From an uncultured Collinsella sp. (GTDB taxonomy: Bacteria > Actinomycetota > Coriobacteriia > Coriobacteriales > Coriobacteriaceae), in NCBI GenBank assembly GCA_902470835.1, contig CABRHR010000058.1:1-12773 (forward strand): a stretch of DNA of 12,773 nt. Direction: 5' to 3'. The position numbers and the translations under genes are program-made. The notes under the pieces are model-generated. The model was given only the letters and a program-made list of their open reading frames with translations. It was not told the DNA's origin and ran no database searches. This document shows, piece after piece, positions 1 to 7,063 of this stretch (within the stretch, counting starts at the first letter, position 1; the number at the start of each line of letters is the position of its first letter).

Positions 1-47
1 CTACACTATCCTCTTCGTCGGCAGCGTCAGATGTGTATAAGAGACAG
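1..47 (+). other. Nextera read-1 adapter with i5 index (artefact)
   Basis: This is library DNA, not genome. Bases 1-6 (CTACAC) match the end of the P5 primer. Bases 7-14 (TATCCTCT) match the i5 index known as S503/N503. Bases 15-28 (TCGTCGGCAGCGTC) are the read-1 primer tail, and 29-47 (AGATGTGTATAAGAGACAG) are the 19-base Tn5 mosaic end. Genomic sequence begins at 48. Read on the minus strand, the adapter adds a false tail beginning VSYTHLTLPT to the first gene. Read on the plus strand, it supplies a false start (MCIRDR) to a long antisense reading frame. Confidence 0.99.
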
Positions 48-1050
48 GGCCGGCAGCGAACAGCTGGCTGGCGTTCATGCCGCCCATGCCGCCTGCCATA
101 CCCATGCCCATAAAGCCGGCCATCGCGCCGTTGGGGTTGGCCGCCGCGGCACGCATCGCGTCGCTCTGGGCACTGGCGATGTTGGCGGCTGCCATGGTGG
201 GATCGCGCATGACGGCGGCCTTCTGCAGGTCCTTGATCATCTGCTCGTCTTCTTGCGAGGCGGCGATGGAGTTTACGCCAAAGCTCACGATCTCGACGCC
301 ACGCAGGTCGCGCCAGTCGGCGGAGAGGACCTCGTTGAGCGCGCGGGCGAGCTCGGTGGTGTGGCCGGGGATGGCGCTGTAGCGGATGCCCATCTCCGAG
401 ATCTTGGCAAAGGCGGGCTGCAGGGCGGTGAGCAGCTCGGACTTAAGCTGGCTATCGATCTTGTCGCGCGTGTAGCTATCGGTCACGTTGCCGCACACAT
501 TGGTGTAGAACAGCAACGGGTTGGTGATGCGGTACGAATACTCGCCGTTGCAGCGCACGGAGATGTCGACGTCCAGGCCAATATTGTTGTCGACCACGCG
601 GAAGGGCACGGGCGAGGCGGTGCCGTACTTGTTGCCGATAATCTCCTTGGTGTTAATGAAGTAGACGCGCTGGTCCTTGCCCGCGTCGCCGCCGAAGGTG
701 AAGCGGCTGCCGATATTGGCGAAGGTCTCCTTGATGGAGTCGCCCAGGTTGCCGCTAAAGACGCTCGGCTCGCTGCCGGTATCGAAGACGAACTCGCCGG
801 GCTCCAGCGCGACTTCGATGATCTTGCCGTTTTGCACCACGAGCATGCCCTGGCCGTCGTTGACGGCGATGACGGAGCCGTTGGAGATGACGTTGTCCTC
901 GCCATGCGTGTTGGAGCTGCGGCCGCCGGTTCGTTTGACGCCCTTGCAGGCCAAGACGTCAGCGGGCATCGATTCGCAGTAGATAAATTCCTTCCACTGG
1001 TCGGCCATGACGCCGCCGGCAGCTCCCAATCCAGCTTTCAAGAGTCCCAT
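48..1050 (-). CDS. SPFH-domain protein (YdjI-like), 3' end missing
   Basis: 334 genuine residues are visible, and the C-terminus is cut by the contig end. Residues from about 20 to 265 look like the SPFH/band-7 core of the virion-core-protein/YdjI type: an N-terminal block with DQWKEFIYCESMPADVL, then VVQNGKIIEVALEPGEFVFD near 71-90, then an amphipathic helical stretch. From about 285 the chain is rich in Ala, Met and Gly (MAGFMGMGMAGGMGG, 309-324). In relatives this linker usually leads to a C-terminal zinc ribbon, which would lie beyond the contig. The ATG at 1050 is preceded by GGAAG at 1057..1061 at good spacing. It is the third gene of a minus-strand operon, 48 nt after the zinc-ribbon membrane protein. 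In Bacillus, YdjI works with YdjG/YdjH to bring PspA to stressed membranes; a similar scaffolding role here is inferred. No PspA is visible in the window. Confidence 0.9.
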
Positions 1051-1098
1051 GGTGATCTTCCTTTCTCGTCAAAGTCCGGGTGGTATTGGTCGGATTGC

Positions 1099-2421
1099 TT
1101 AGTCGTCCTTGTCGTCCTTCATGACAACGGTGGTCTCGGTGTGGCTGAAGGTGTCGTGCTTCTCGACCAGGTCGAGCTCGCCGCAGTACTCGTCGGCGTG
1201 AGTCGCCTCGTTGGCCGTCTTGAGCTGGCCTACCAGCAGCACGTCTCCGATGATCACGATGATCAGCGGCGCGACGATGTTGATGAGGATGCCCTCGATA
1301 TCAAAGGTGAGGTAATCCGGATCGAAGGCGTATTCGCCCATAAAGAGAATCTGGGAGAGGACAAATCCGATCACAAAGAACAGCAGCGAGGCGATAATGA
1401 GCTTGGGCTTGGAGCAGGGGAGTTCGCCGACCATACGGCCGGTTTGGCCGTTCATGGCAAACAGGTAGCTCTTGCCGTTCCACGAGGTCGAGAGCATCCA
1501 GACGGGGAACAAGGCGTAGTCGCTGTCTTCCCAGGTGTAGTCGAGCTGCTTGCTCTCGACCGAGGCATCGTCGTACTCATCGATAACGGTCTCGCGCAGG
1601 GCCGAGATCGTGCTTTCTTCCATACGGCGCTCGGCACGGGCCTTGCAAGTCTCGCAGTCCTCATCGTAACGGTTGGCGATGTAGCCGGGCATGTAGGCGA
1701 CCGAGAACGGGCGCAGCGCGTCGTAGTCAAACGGTTCGATGGCGTCCATGTGGCCGTCGGGCATCTTGGACGATCCGTCGACGGGCACGCGCTCAAACGA
1801 GATATTGCCCTTACGGTAGGCATCGTAGTGGTCGGTGGTCGTGACGGTGCGGTCGGATTCCTCGGTCACGGTCTCGTTGGTTGCGTCAAAGTGCACTTCG
1901 CCGTCCACGCGGGCGCCGTAGAGCCAAAACGGCACGTAGACGCCTTGGACTTCGTCGATGTGGTTGCCGGTGACAAAGCTCTTGGGCAGCAGGATCTTGC
2001 CCTTGTAGTGCTCCTTGAGCGCGGCCAAGACATCGTCGCGCCCGAGCTTAAACGGAATCACCAGGTCGGGGGAGAAGTCGCCCGAGAGCTGGCCGGGCGC
2101 CACGGCGGGATTGCCGCAGTATGGGCAGGTGGAGACGGCGACGGTGCCGTCCGAGATCAGCTCGGCGCCACACGACGAGCAGATATAGCCGGCGTTTTGG
2201 GCCAGTTCCTGCACCGCATCGTCGGATGCGGGCTTGGATGTTGCGGCCGCCGCATCGGCTTTGGCGTCCGCCTTGTCCTGGCGCTCGCGATAGAGGGCCT
2301 CGACTTTCTCGACTTCAAAGCGCGAGTCGCAGTAGTCGCAGACAAGCTTTTGCTCGGCGCTGGCAAAATGCAGCGGGCCGCCACACGCGGGGCACTGATA
2401 GTTAACGCTTTCGAAGGCCAT
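1099..2421 (-). CDS. Membrane-anchored double zinc-ribbon protein (YdjG-like)
   Basis: A 440-residue protein with two N-terminal CxxC zinc ribbons: C10/C13 with C28/C31, and C81/C84 with C99/C102. They are joined by an Ala/Asp/Lys-rich charged linker (about 46-68). A long soluble middle domain (about 115-335) contains YVPFWLYGARV (162-172), a pattern typical of the family often labelled TFIIB-type zinc-ribbon protein. A further CETC pair lies at 256-259. Two hydrophobic helices follow at about 340-361 and 377-399, so the protein is probably a membrane protein with its ribbons in the cytoplasm. The tail is acidic/basic and ends DDKDD. The ATG at 2421 has AAAGGA at 2428..2433, and the gene starts 24 nt after the stop of the DUF4428-like gene, indicating one transcript. 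Family members are sometimes misnamed as PriA helicase because of the ribbons; no helicase motif is present. Role as a membrane anchor for the SPFH partner is inferred from Bacillus YdjG. Confidence 0.88.
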   Translation of the reverse strand: MAFESVNYQCPACGGPLHFASAEQKLVCDYCDSRFEVEKVEALYRERQDKADAKADAAAATSKPASDDAVQELAQNAGYICSSCGAELISDGTVAVSTCPYCGNPAVAPGQLSGDFSPDLVIPFKLGRDDVLAALKEHYKGKILLPKSFVTGNHIDEVQGVYVPFWLYGARVDGEVHFDATNETVTEESDRTVTTTDHYDAYRKGNISFERVPVDGSSKMPDGHMDAIEPFDYDALRPFSVAYMPGYIANRYDEDCETCKARAERRMEESTISALRETVIDEYDDASVESKQLDYTWEDSDYALFPVWMLSTSWNGKSYLFAMNGQTGRMVGELPCSKPKLIIASLLFFVIGFVLSQILFMGEYAFDPDYLTFDIEGILINIVAPLIIVIIGDVLLVGQLKTANEATHADEYCGELDLVEKHDTFSHTETTVVMKDDKDD

Positions 2422-2445
2422 GATCGGTCCTTTCCGTGCCGGGGG

Positions 2446-3183
2446 CTATGCGCCGATGGCGCCGCCGCAGTATTCGCAGCGCCCGCTGGCATCGGGGATG
2501 GTGGTGGCTCCGCAGAAGGGACAGGTCACCGCGGTCTTGGGGGCCTTGGCGGCAACGACGCTGTCGCGCGTCTCCTGACGCAGCTGCACCAGCGCGTCGC
2601 GGACTTCGGTTGCCTGACGCTTGGCCTCGCGGTACTCGATGGATCCGCGCTGCTCGATGGTGGAGTCGTTCACGCGCAGGTCGATCTCGGTAAAGTACGG
2701 CGTGTTGACGTGGATGGTCAGATTGAAGTCGTAATCCAGGTCGTAGCGCGGCGGGTCATAACTCTCGCGCTCGCCGTCCTTGGTCTCGCGATAGATCTCG
2801 GTGCGGTGCTCGTCGATATCCATATCGCAGCCGAGCACCTGCGAAAACTCGATGATGTCGGGGTTGGCGTCGCGCCAGCGCGTCTGCGAGGTAATGATCA
2901 ACAGGCCCGCGTCCTCGTCGAGCATGATATTGGTGCGCCCGGCCGAGAGCGTGCGCGTGGGATTGAACGATGCTAGGCGCTCGGCATTGGCCTCGCGATA
3001 GGCGAGCTGCTCGCGAATGTCGTCCGCGGTGCTAGAGCGATAACCGCCAAAGAAGGGAGAGAGCTTGCCGACGCATTCTTTGCACAGGTAGCCTTCATTG
3101 ATCTTGGTCTTACCTAGAAGTCCCAGCTCGGTACCGCAAATCGCGCACTCTTTCTTCTCGAACATCTTGTCAAAGAAGCCCAT
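2446..3183 (-). CDS. DUF4428-like zinc-finger protein
   Basis: A 245-residue soluble protein with zinc motifs at both ends. The N-terminal motif C13-AI-C16 with C34-KE-C37, following MGFFDKMFEKKE, matches the DUF4428 pattern. The C-terminal ribbon is C221-PF-C224 with C236-EY-C239. The middle (about 80-180) carries beta-rich sequence including IMLDEDAGLLIITS and a Tyr/Asp-rich segment, like proteins that sense or bind partners through a short DUF4428 plus a PH-like fold; no catalytic motif is seen. A charged helix (about 182-212) precedes the second ribbon. It is the first gene of the three-gene minus-strand operon. The start is fixed by a strong GGGAGG at 3189..3194, five bases before ATG. 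That ribosome site can also be folded into an upstream hairpin (see the regulatory entry). Likely cytoplasmic; exact role unknown. Confidence 0.88.
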   Translation of the reverse strand: MGFFDKMFEKKECAICGTELGLLGKTKINEGYLCKECVGKLSPFFGGYRSSTADDIREQLAYREANAERLASFNPTRTLSAGRTNIMLDEDAGLLIITSQTRWRDANPDIIEFSQVLGCDMDIDEHRTEIYRETKDGERESYDPPRYDLDYDFNLTIHVNTPYFTEIDLRVNDSTIEQRGSIEYREAKRQATEVRDALVQLRQETRDSVVAAKAPKTAVTCPFCGATTIPDASGRCEYCGGAIGA

Positions 3184-3188
3184 GGTTG

Positions 3189-3233
3189 CCTCCCATCAAC
3201 AGGTAGCGTGTGTCACTTTTGATGATGGGGGAG
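3189..3233 (-). promoter_or_regulatory. Leader hairpin able to mask the ribosome site of the DUF4428-like gene
   Basis: On the plus strand CCCATCA (3192..3198) and TGATGGG (3223..3229) are perfect inverted repeats. Two more pairs (CT/AG) follow after a two-base bulge. In the minus-strand mRNA, the 3' arm contains most of the GGGAGG Shine-Dalgarno sequence of the operon's first gene, so folding would hide it. The loop is 24 bases. The pairing is visible; a regulatory role is inferred and a chance dyad is possible. Confidence 0.35.
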
Positions 3234-3312
3234 CGCGCGATCTTTCACGATACCCAGACGGCTCAAGAGGTCTCCACAACTGGGACACATGGCCCATTTT
3301 TCATCCCCAAAT

Positions 3313-3381
3313 AACTTGCGGTGAAATAGTTCCTAAATGGCGGCCTTAGAAGGTCAAACAGGAACTATTCCACCGCAACTT
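3313..3381. repeat. Hairpin repeat, copy 1
   Basis: Two 21-base arms, 3313..3333 and 3361..3381, pair at 19 of 21 positions around a 27-base loop. The loop contains CGGCCTTA (3341..3348) and AAACA (3356..3360), both shared with the second copy at 10104..10170. Outer arm sequence TTGCGGTGAAATA is also shared. On the minus strand one of the two mismatches becomes a G:U pair. It lies between the stop of the DUF1593 gene and the leader of the DUF4428-like operon. No T-run follows, so it is not a typical terminator. Confidence 0.85.
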
Positions 3382-3458
3382 CTGGGTAGTCATCGGGGAC
3401 GTTCTTAAATGAGTGGCAGTTGGGGGCACTCCATGTCGAATGTGGGTGTCGCCGCTTA

Positions 3459-4970
3459 CTACGCGACGGTGATGGCGACTTGGGCGTAGCGGGTGCAGGG
3501 GCGCTCGGTGCGCGTCTGCACGCTGAGGGTGAGCACGAAGCGGTCACCGGGCTGCGCGTCGGCGGGTACGGTGAACGTGGCGTCCGTCGCGCATTCCTGC
3601 CATAGCGACAGATCTTGAGCGCCTGCATAGCGCGACGGTCCCATGGTGACATTCCAATGAGCATCGAAGCCCCTGCCATCGGGGTCGACGATGGTCGCTG
3701 CAAGAGCAACGCGCTCGCCGGCCGCGGCGCTCATGTCGCCCGTGACCTCGGCAACATACGCCGGATGCGAGCAGGCCGCGGGCTCATGGGCGCACCACTG
3801 CGCGCGAGCGGCGAAGTCTTCCTGATAGGCGCGCAGATAGGGGTTGGGGTTGCCGTTCACCGGCGTACCTATGGCAGCAAAACCGGCAGGCGCATCTGAG
3901 TCGGGATGCCCGTCAAGGAACATGCGGCCGAGCAACGTGTCAAAGTCGCGGTTATCGATGCCGCGCAGGCCAAACGGCAGCAGCGGAATATAGGTCATCG
4001 AGTCGCCTTCGGCCATAAAGTCGCCGCGCTCAAACTGCATCGCAGGCATGCCCTCCAGGCCCCAGTCCAAGCGCGCATGCTTGCCAAACTGAAAGCGCTC
4101 GGGCTCGTTTTCGTACACCTTGCCATCGCCATAGAGCATATAGCGCGCCATAAGGGGGCCGTTGCCCTGCGTGAGATTTTGCTCGGGCCAGGGAGCCTGG
4201 AACAACGGCAACGAATCGGGCTGAGCCATCTTGGCATCAACGTAGCCGCCATACATATAAGGCACGCACCAAAAGATGAGATCGGGGAAGAGCTCACGCC
4301 CATGGTCGAGCCAAGAATTGTCCTGCCCCACGCCATCGGCGACGCCCATCACACGCACCTTCTGATAGATGCGCTGCTGCACGGAAGGCCATTCGGGTGT
4401 GGCGCGATAGCGCTCGGCAATACTCATAAGCGCACGAACGATCGTATTCATACCGCCCCAACTGAACAGCCAAAGCGTGCGCGGGTCATCATCCAAAATC
4501 GCCTGAGCAATCACGCGCGAGCCCTCAGTCTCCTCACGCACATCGCCCTCAAAGGCAACGTTGCCCACAAAGGTACGCTCAATCATCTGGGCGGGCGAGG
4601 GAAACGGCGGCTCACCGGCAGCGGCCGCATTAGCCTGCAGCTGAGGCCAGGCCTGGGCATACTCATTGCTCCAGAGGCTCTCAATCCAGTGCTCAGGAAA
4701 CGGCCGATACTCACGAAGCTCCCCAGCCGTGGGATCAGGTTCATGAGGCACAACATCCCACTCATAGGAACGACGCCCTTTAGTCCGCCAATGCGGATTC
4801 ACCTCGCCAAGCGTATGGATGCCATCCCCAAGAAAGTGATACTGCGAAGCCGTATACACCACAGCCTGAACATCGAGCAAGTTGAGATACAGAGCCAAAT
4901 GAACCAGAGAGTTCATGTCATCGACTTCCATATCAGTAGTAACAATCACCCGAGTCAACTTTTGGGACAT
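3459..4970 (-). CDS. Nucleoside-hydrolase-like DUF1593 (Sde182-type) protein
   Basis: A 503-residue protein. Residues 6-21 (TRVIVTTDMEVDDMNS) form the acidic metal/sugar-binding loop of the nucleoside-hydrolase fold, with D13, E15, D17 and D18 in place of the classic DTDPGxDD. LWLFSWGGMNT (166-176) and EGDSMTYIPLLPFGLRG (321-337) are further conserved blocks. The last 100 residues (about 405-503) look like an all-beta domain, as in Sde182-type proteins. Relatives are often exported and called cellulose-binding, but this copy has no signal peptide and is probably cytoplasmic. An upstream ATG (4994) gives eight extra residues but has no ribosome site. The ATG at 4970 has TTGGAG eight bases ahead and is preferred. 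It follows the esterase on the same strand, 265 nt downstream, separated by a large nested inverted repeat. The substrate is unknown; hydrolysis of a ribosyl-like or other glycosidic bond is inferred from fold. Confidence 0.87.
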   Translation of the reverse strand: MSQKLTRVIVTTDMEVDDMNSLVHLALYLNLLDVQAVVYTASQYHFLGDGIHTLGEVNPHWRTKGRRSYEWDVVPHEPDPTAGELREYRPFPEHWIESLWSNEYAQAWPQLQANAAAAGEPPFPSPAQMIERTFVGNVAFEGDVREETEGSRVIAQAILDDDPRTLWLFSWGGMNTIVRALMSIAERYRATPEWPSVQQRIYQKVRVMGVADGVGQDNSWLDHGRELFPDLIFWCVPYMYGGYVDAKMAQPDSLPLFQAPWPEQNLTQGNGPLMARYMLYGDGKVYENEPERFQFGKHARLDWGLEGMPAMQFERGDFMAEGDSMTYIPLLPFGLRGIDNRDFDTLLGRMFLDGHPDSDAPAGFAAIGTPVNGNPNPYLRAYQEDFAARAQWCAHEPAACSHPAYVAEVTGDMSAAAGERVALAATIVDPDGRGFDAHWNVTMGPSRYAGAQDLSLWQECATDATFTVPADAQPGDRFVLTLSVQTRTERPCTRYAQVAITVA

Positions 4971-5036
4971 AAGAACAGCTCCAACCAAAATCATTTCAGC
5001 CAGTTACGCGCAAGGCAAGACGGGACCCACGCCCTC

Positions 5037-5063
5037 ACCGCCGTCAACCCGGCGGTCCGCCGG
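5037..5063 (-). promoter_or_regulatory. Two mutually exclusive short hairpins in the DUF1593 leader
   Basis: CGGCGG at 5050..5055 can pair upstream with CCGCCG at 5038..5043 (7-bp stem including flanking bases, loop 5044..5049) or downstream with CCGCCG at 5057..5062 (7-bp arms around one base). Both foldings cannot exist together. The site lies 67 nt before the DUF1593 start, on the same transcript side as the large inverted repeat. GC-rich DNA often forms such pairs by chance, so confidence as a regulatory element is low. Confidence 0.25.
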
Positions 5064-5099
5064 AAGCGCTCGTCCAGCGTTTCGAACAACGTTAACTTA

Positions 5100-5224
5100 G
5101 GGGCCCTGACCTTTAGTTTTGTAAACATTCCGCAGCGCGGGCCCCGCTTATCCGATGCTCCGAAGGAGCAGGAAAAGCGGGGCTCATGCGCGAGGACGTT
5201 TACAAAACTAAAGGTCAGGGCCCC
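5100..5224. repeat. 125-base nested inverted repeat
   Basis: The outer arms 5100..5126 and 5198..5224 are perfect reverse complements over 27 bases, starting GGGGCCCTGACC on the plus strand. Inside them, GCCCCGCTT (5141..5149) pairs with AAGCGGGGC (5175..5183). At the tip TGCTCC (5156..5161) pairs with GGAGCA (5165..5170) around GAA. The whole unit therefore folds into one long rod with internal loops. It begins 11 nt beyond the esterase stop and ends 129 nt before the DUF1593 start, both genes being on the minus strand. There is no T-run after the stem on either strand and no obvious target-site duplication at the borders. It could be a miniature transposable element, a processing or termination signal, or a leader RNA for the downstream gene. 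Confidence 0.9.
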
Positions 5225-5235
5225 CGATGGGATGG

Positions 5236-6573
5236 CTACCTCGAAACTCTGGCCGACCACTCCCAGCAGCCCACCGGCTCGCCGTCGATGAGTACGTTGC
5301 CCCCGTCGAAGTCTTGATAACACAGGTCGTTGAATTGGTGGATCCACACGCCATGGTTGAACGTCTTCTTGGGCGAGCCGTCGGCCTCTCGGTAGCGCCC
5401 GGTCAGGTCCTCGACATGGCTAAAGTAGGTGAGGTGCACGTTGGAGCCGACCGCGCGCAGACGCGCCGTGAGCGGCAACACGGTCTGTTGCGGCGACACG
5501 AGTTCGTCGCCCTTAGAGTGCGTGAACCACAGCGGCGTCTTGGCGAGTGCGGCCACGTCCTCGTCCGTGGCGTTGTACCACGGCGCGCAGCAGGGAAGGC
5601 CCGCGGCGAAGAACTCGGGATAGTCGGCGCACAGGCGCAGGGTCATAAAGCCGCCGTTGGAAAGACCGGCGACTACGATGCGATCGGTGTCGATGCGGTC
5701 GGCATGCTCGGCGACAAACTCGTCGATCAGCGCCTTAAGCACGGGGGAATAGATGCTCTGGTTGGAGCGACCGAGTTGCTCGACGCCGTTGTCCATCCAA
5801 AACGTGGGCGATTGCGGCACGAGCACCCAGGCAAAGCCGCCAAAGTAGCGCTGGATCTGCTTTTGCGAGAGCGCTGTCACGCGGTTGCCGGTGTAGGCAC
5901 GCGTGGCGCCCTCGCCCTGCGTGGCGCCCTTGCCCTCGCCGGCGCCGTGCAGGTACACGATCAGCGGCGCCTTCTCGACGGCGGGCGTGTCCTCGGGCGC
6001 AAACGGGCTGAAGAGCGCGGAGTCAGCGGGTTCAAAGCTCGGCTCGAAATAGCCGTACTCGAGCGCGATGCCGTCGACGGGCGTCTGCTGTACGGCGTTA
6101 TGCCAGCCCTTGAGCGCGGGGCAGATGTCGCCGCGGCTGCGATCGAAGACGAGGCCCGCGGTGGGGTCGTCTCCATCGTTGCCGGGAAGAGCCACGAGCT
6201 GCGTGATACGCAGCTGGTTATCGATCATACGCGAGCCCATGACGCCGCCTTCGATCTTTTTGGTCAGGCGCTGCTCGGCGATCTCGAGCGCCACATGGGT
6301 GCCAAAGGCGAGCTTGCGTCCGCACTCATCGCACGGATAGGCGGCGAGGACGTCGACATAGCCTACGGAAGGTGCGGCGTGGTCGGCGCCGCGCTCTTTG
6401 CGCATCAGGATCTCGCCCGTGCGTTCATGGCGCTCTACATATATATGGAAGGTGCGCGCATCGATATCGTTGGCGCGAACGGTGCACGGCAGGTCGAGCA
6501 CGACTTTGCTGATCCAGGGGCCAAAGTCTCCCAGCGTGGTGACGGTTGCGTAGGTGCACGATTTGAGTTCCAT
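5236..6573 (-). CDS. Alpha/beta-hydrolase esterase with Ig-like N-terminal domain
   Basis: A 445-residue serine hydrolase. The N-terminal ~180 residues are beta-rich and resemble the Ig-like domain found in front of EstA-type esterases. The hydrolase domain starts near 200: the oxyanion-hole strand is LIVYLHGAGEG (204-214), the nucleophile is S305 in GLSNGG (303-308), the acid is probably D356 in HSKGDELVSP, and the base is probably H407 in FNHGVWIH. This matches carboxylesterase/prolyl-oligopeptidase-like enzymes, including those that release acyl groups from carbohydrates. There is no signal peptide, so it is probably cytoplasmic. A CDEC pair (81-84) in the N-domain is unexplained. The ATG at 6573 is fixed by AGGAGG at 6580..6585. 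It is the first gene leftwards from the divergent control region it shares with the PTS gene, which points to joint regulation. Exact substrate is unknown; peptidase activity cannot be excluded. Confidence 0.88.
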   Translation of the reverse strand: MELKSCTYATVTTLGDFGPWISKVVLDLPCTVRANDIDARTFHIYVERHERTGEILMRKERGADHAAPSVGYVDVLAAYPCDECGRKLAFGTHVALEIAEQRLTKKIEGGVMGSRMIDNQLRITQLVALPGNDGDDPTAGLVFDRSRGDICPALKGWHNAVQQTPVDGIALEYGYFEPSFEPADSALFSPFAPEDTPAVEKAPLIVYLHGAGEGKGATQGEGATRAYTGNRVTALSQKQIQRYFGGFAWVLVPQSPTFWMDNGVEQLGRSNQSIYSPVLKALIDEFVAEHADRIDTDRIVVAGLSNGGFMTLRLCADYPEFFAAGLPCCAPWYNATDEDVAALAKTPLWFTHSKGDELVSPQQTVLPLTARLRAVGSNVHLTYFSHVEDLTGRYREADGSPKKTFNHGVWIHQFNDLCYQDFDGGNVLIDGEPVGCWEWSARVSR

Positions 6574-7063
6574 GAGCTGCCTCCTCTGCGCCGCGAGTGG
6601 TAAACATCAGCGGCAATACAACTTAAACATGTTTAGTTTAATGCAGAGCTACAGAACAGGCAGATGAACTCGGTAAACGGTCAAAATGAACACTCAACAA
6701 ATTACTAAACATTCGTTTATCACCATTTAGCAGGGCTTTTGTTGATGGGTCAACAAAGAATAGAGGTGTTTACCAAATTAAAAGACCACGTAAATAGGCA
6801 TTTAGCAGCAGAGCGTCAAATAGACAATCCCTTACCGTTCAAGTACGTTCACCCCCGATTTCCTACCGTTCACCGGACTACAGACGGCAAAATTGCCACA
6901 AATTAGACGTTCCGTGTAAACTAAAGCACGTAAACGTTCAGTAAACACATTGTTTATGACAGCGTATCCAAGGGTTCGGTGGCCGTAAGGGGTTATAGTC
7001 GCCGAGCCAAAGGCGTGCCTACGCCCAAACGAGTAGGCACACGATGATATGGGGAGGGGTCCC
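6574..7063. promoter_or_regulatory. AT-rich divergent control region with TAAAC/GTTTA dyads
   Basis: This 490-base stretch holds no convincing gene. It is much more AT-rich than its surroundings and separates the esterase (leftward) from the PTS gene (rightward). Dyads visible are TAAACATGTTTA (6624..6635, perfect palindrome), TAAAC-ATTC-GTTTA (6706..6719) and TAAACA-CAT-TGTTTA (6942..6956). Single GTAAAC or GTTTAC copies occur at 6673, 6768, 6916 and 6930. A different 8-bp dyad, TTTGTTGA/TCAACAAA, spans 6738..6757. TACCGTTCA occurs twice (6833..6841 and 6864..6872). The spread of related half-sites on both promoter sides suggests operators for a sugar-responsive repressor, but the gap between half-sites varies (2, 4 and 5 bases). 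A TATAGT hexamer at 6994..6999 is a possible -10 box for the PTS gene; no good -35 box was found. Confidence 0.55.
7015..7040 (+). promoter_or_regulatory. Perfect 8-bp dyad in the PTS leader
   Basis: GTGCCTAC (7015..7022) and GTAGGCAC (7033..7040) form a perfect inverted repeat around a 10-base loop, ending 10 bases before the GGGGAGGGG ribosome site of the PTS gene. No T-run follows, so it is not a terminator by itself, and no typical BglG/LicT-type antiterminator sequence was recognised. It may be an operator or an mRNA leader stem. Confidence 0.45.

Noticed and set aside
31..2976. 981-codon plus-strand open frame
   Set aside because: Its start lies inside the adapter, and it runs antisense through three well-supported genes with zinc motifs and ribosome sites on the minus strand. 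It is a GC-rich shadow frame.
3906..5291. 461-codon plus-strand open frame
   Set aside because: Antisense to the DUF1593 gene, with no recognisable domain; its end runs through the nested palindrome.
5227..6603. 458-codon plus-strand open frame
   Set aside because: Antisense to the esterase, whose catalytic motifs and ribosome site are clear.
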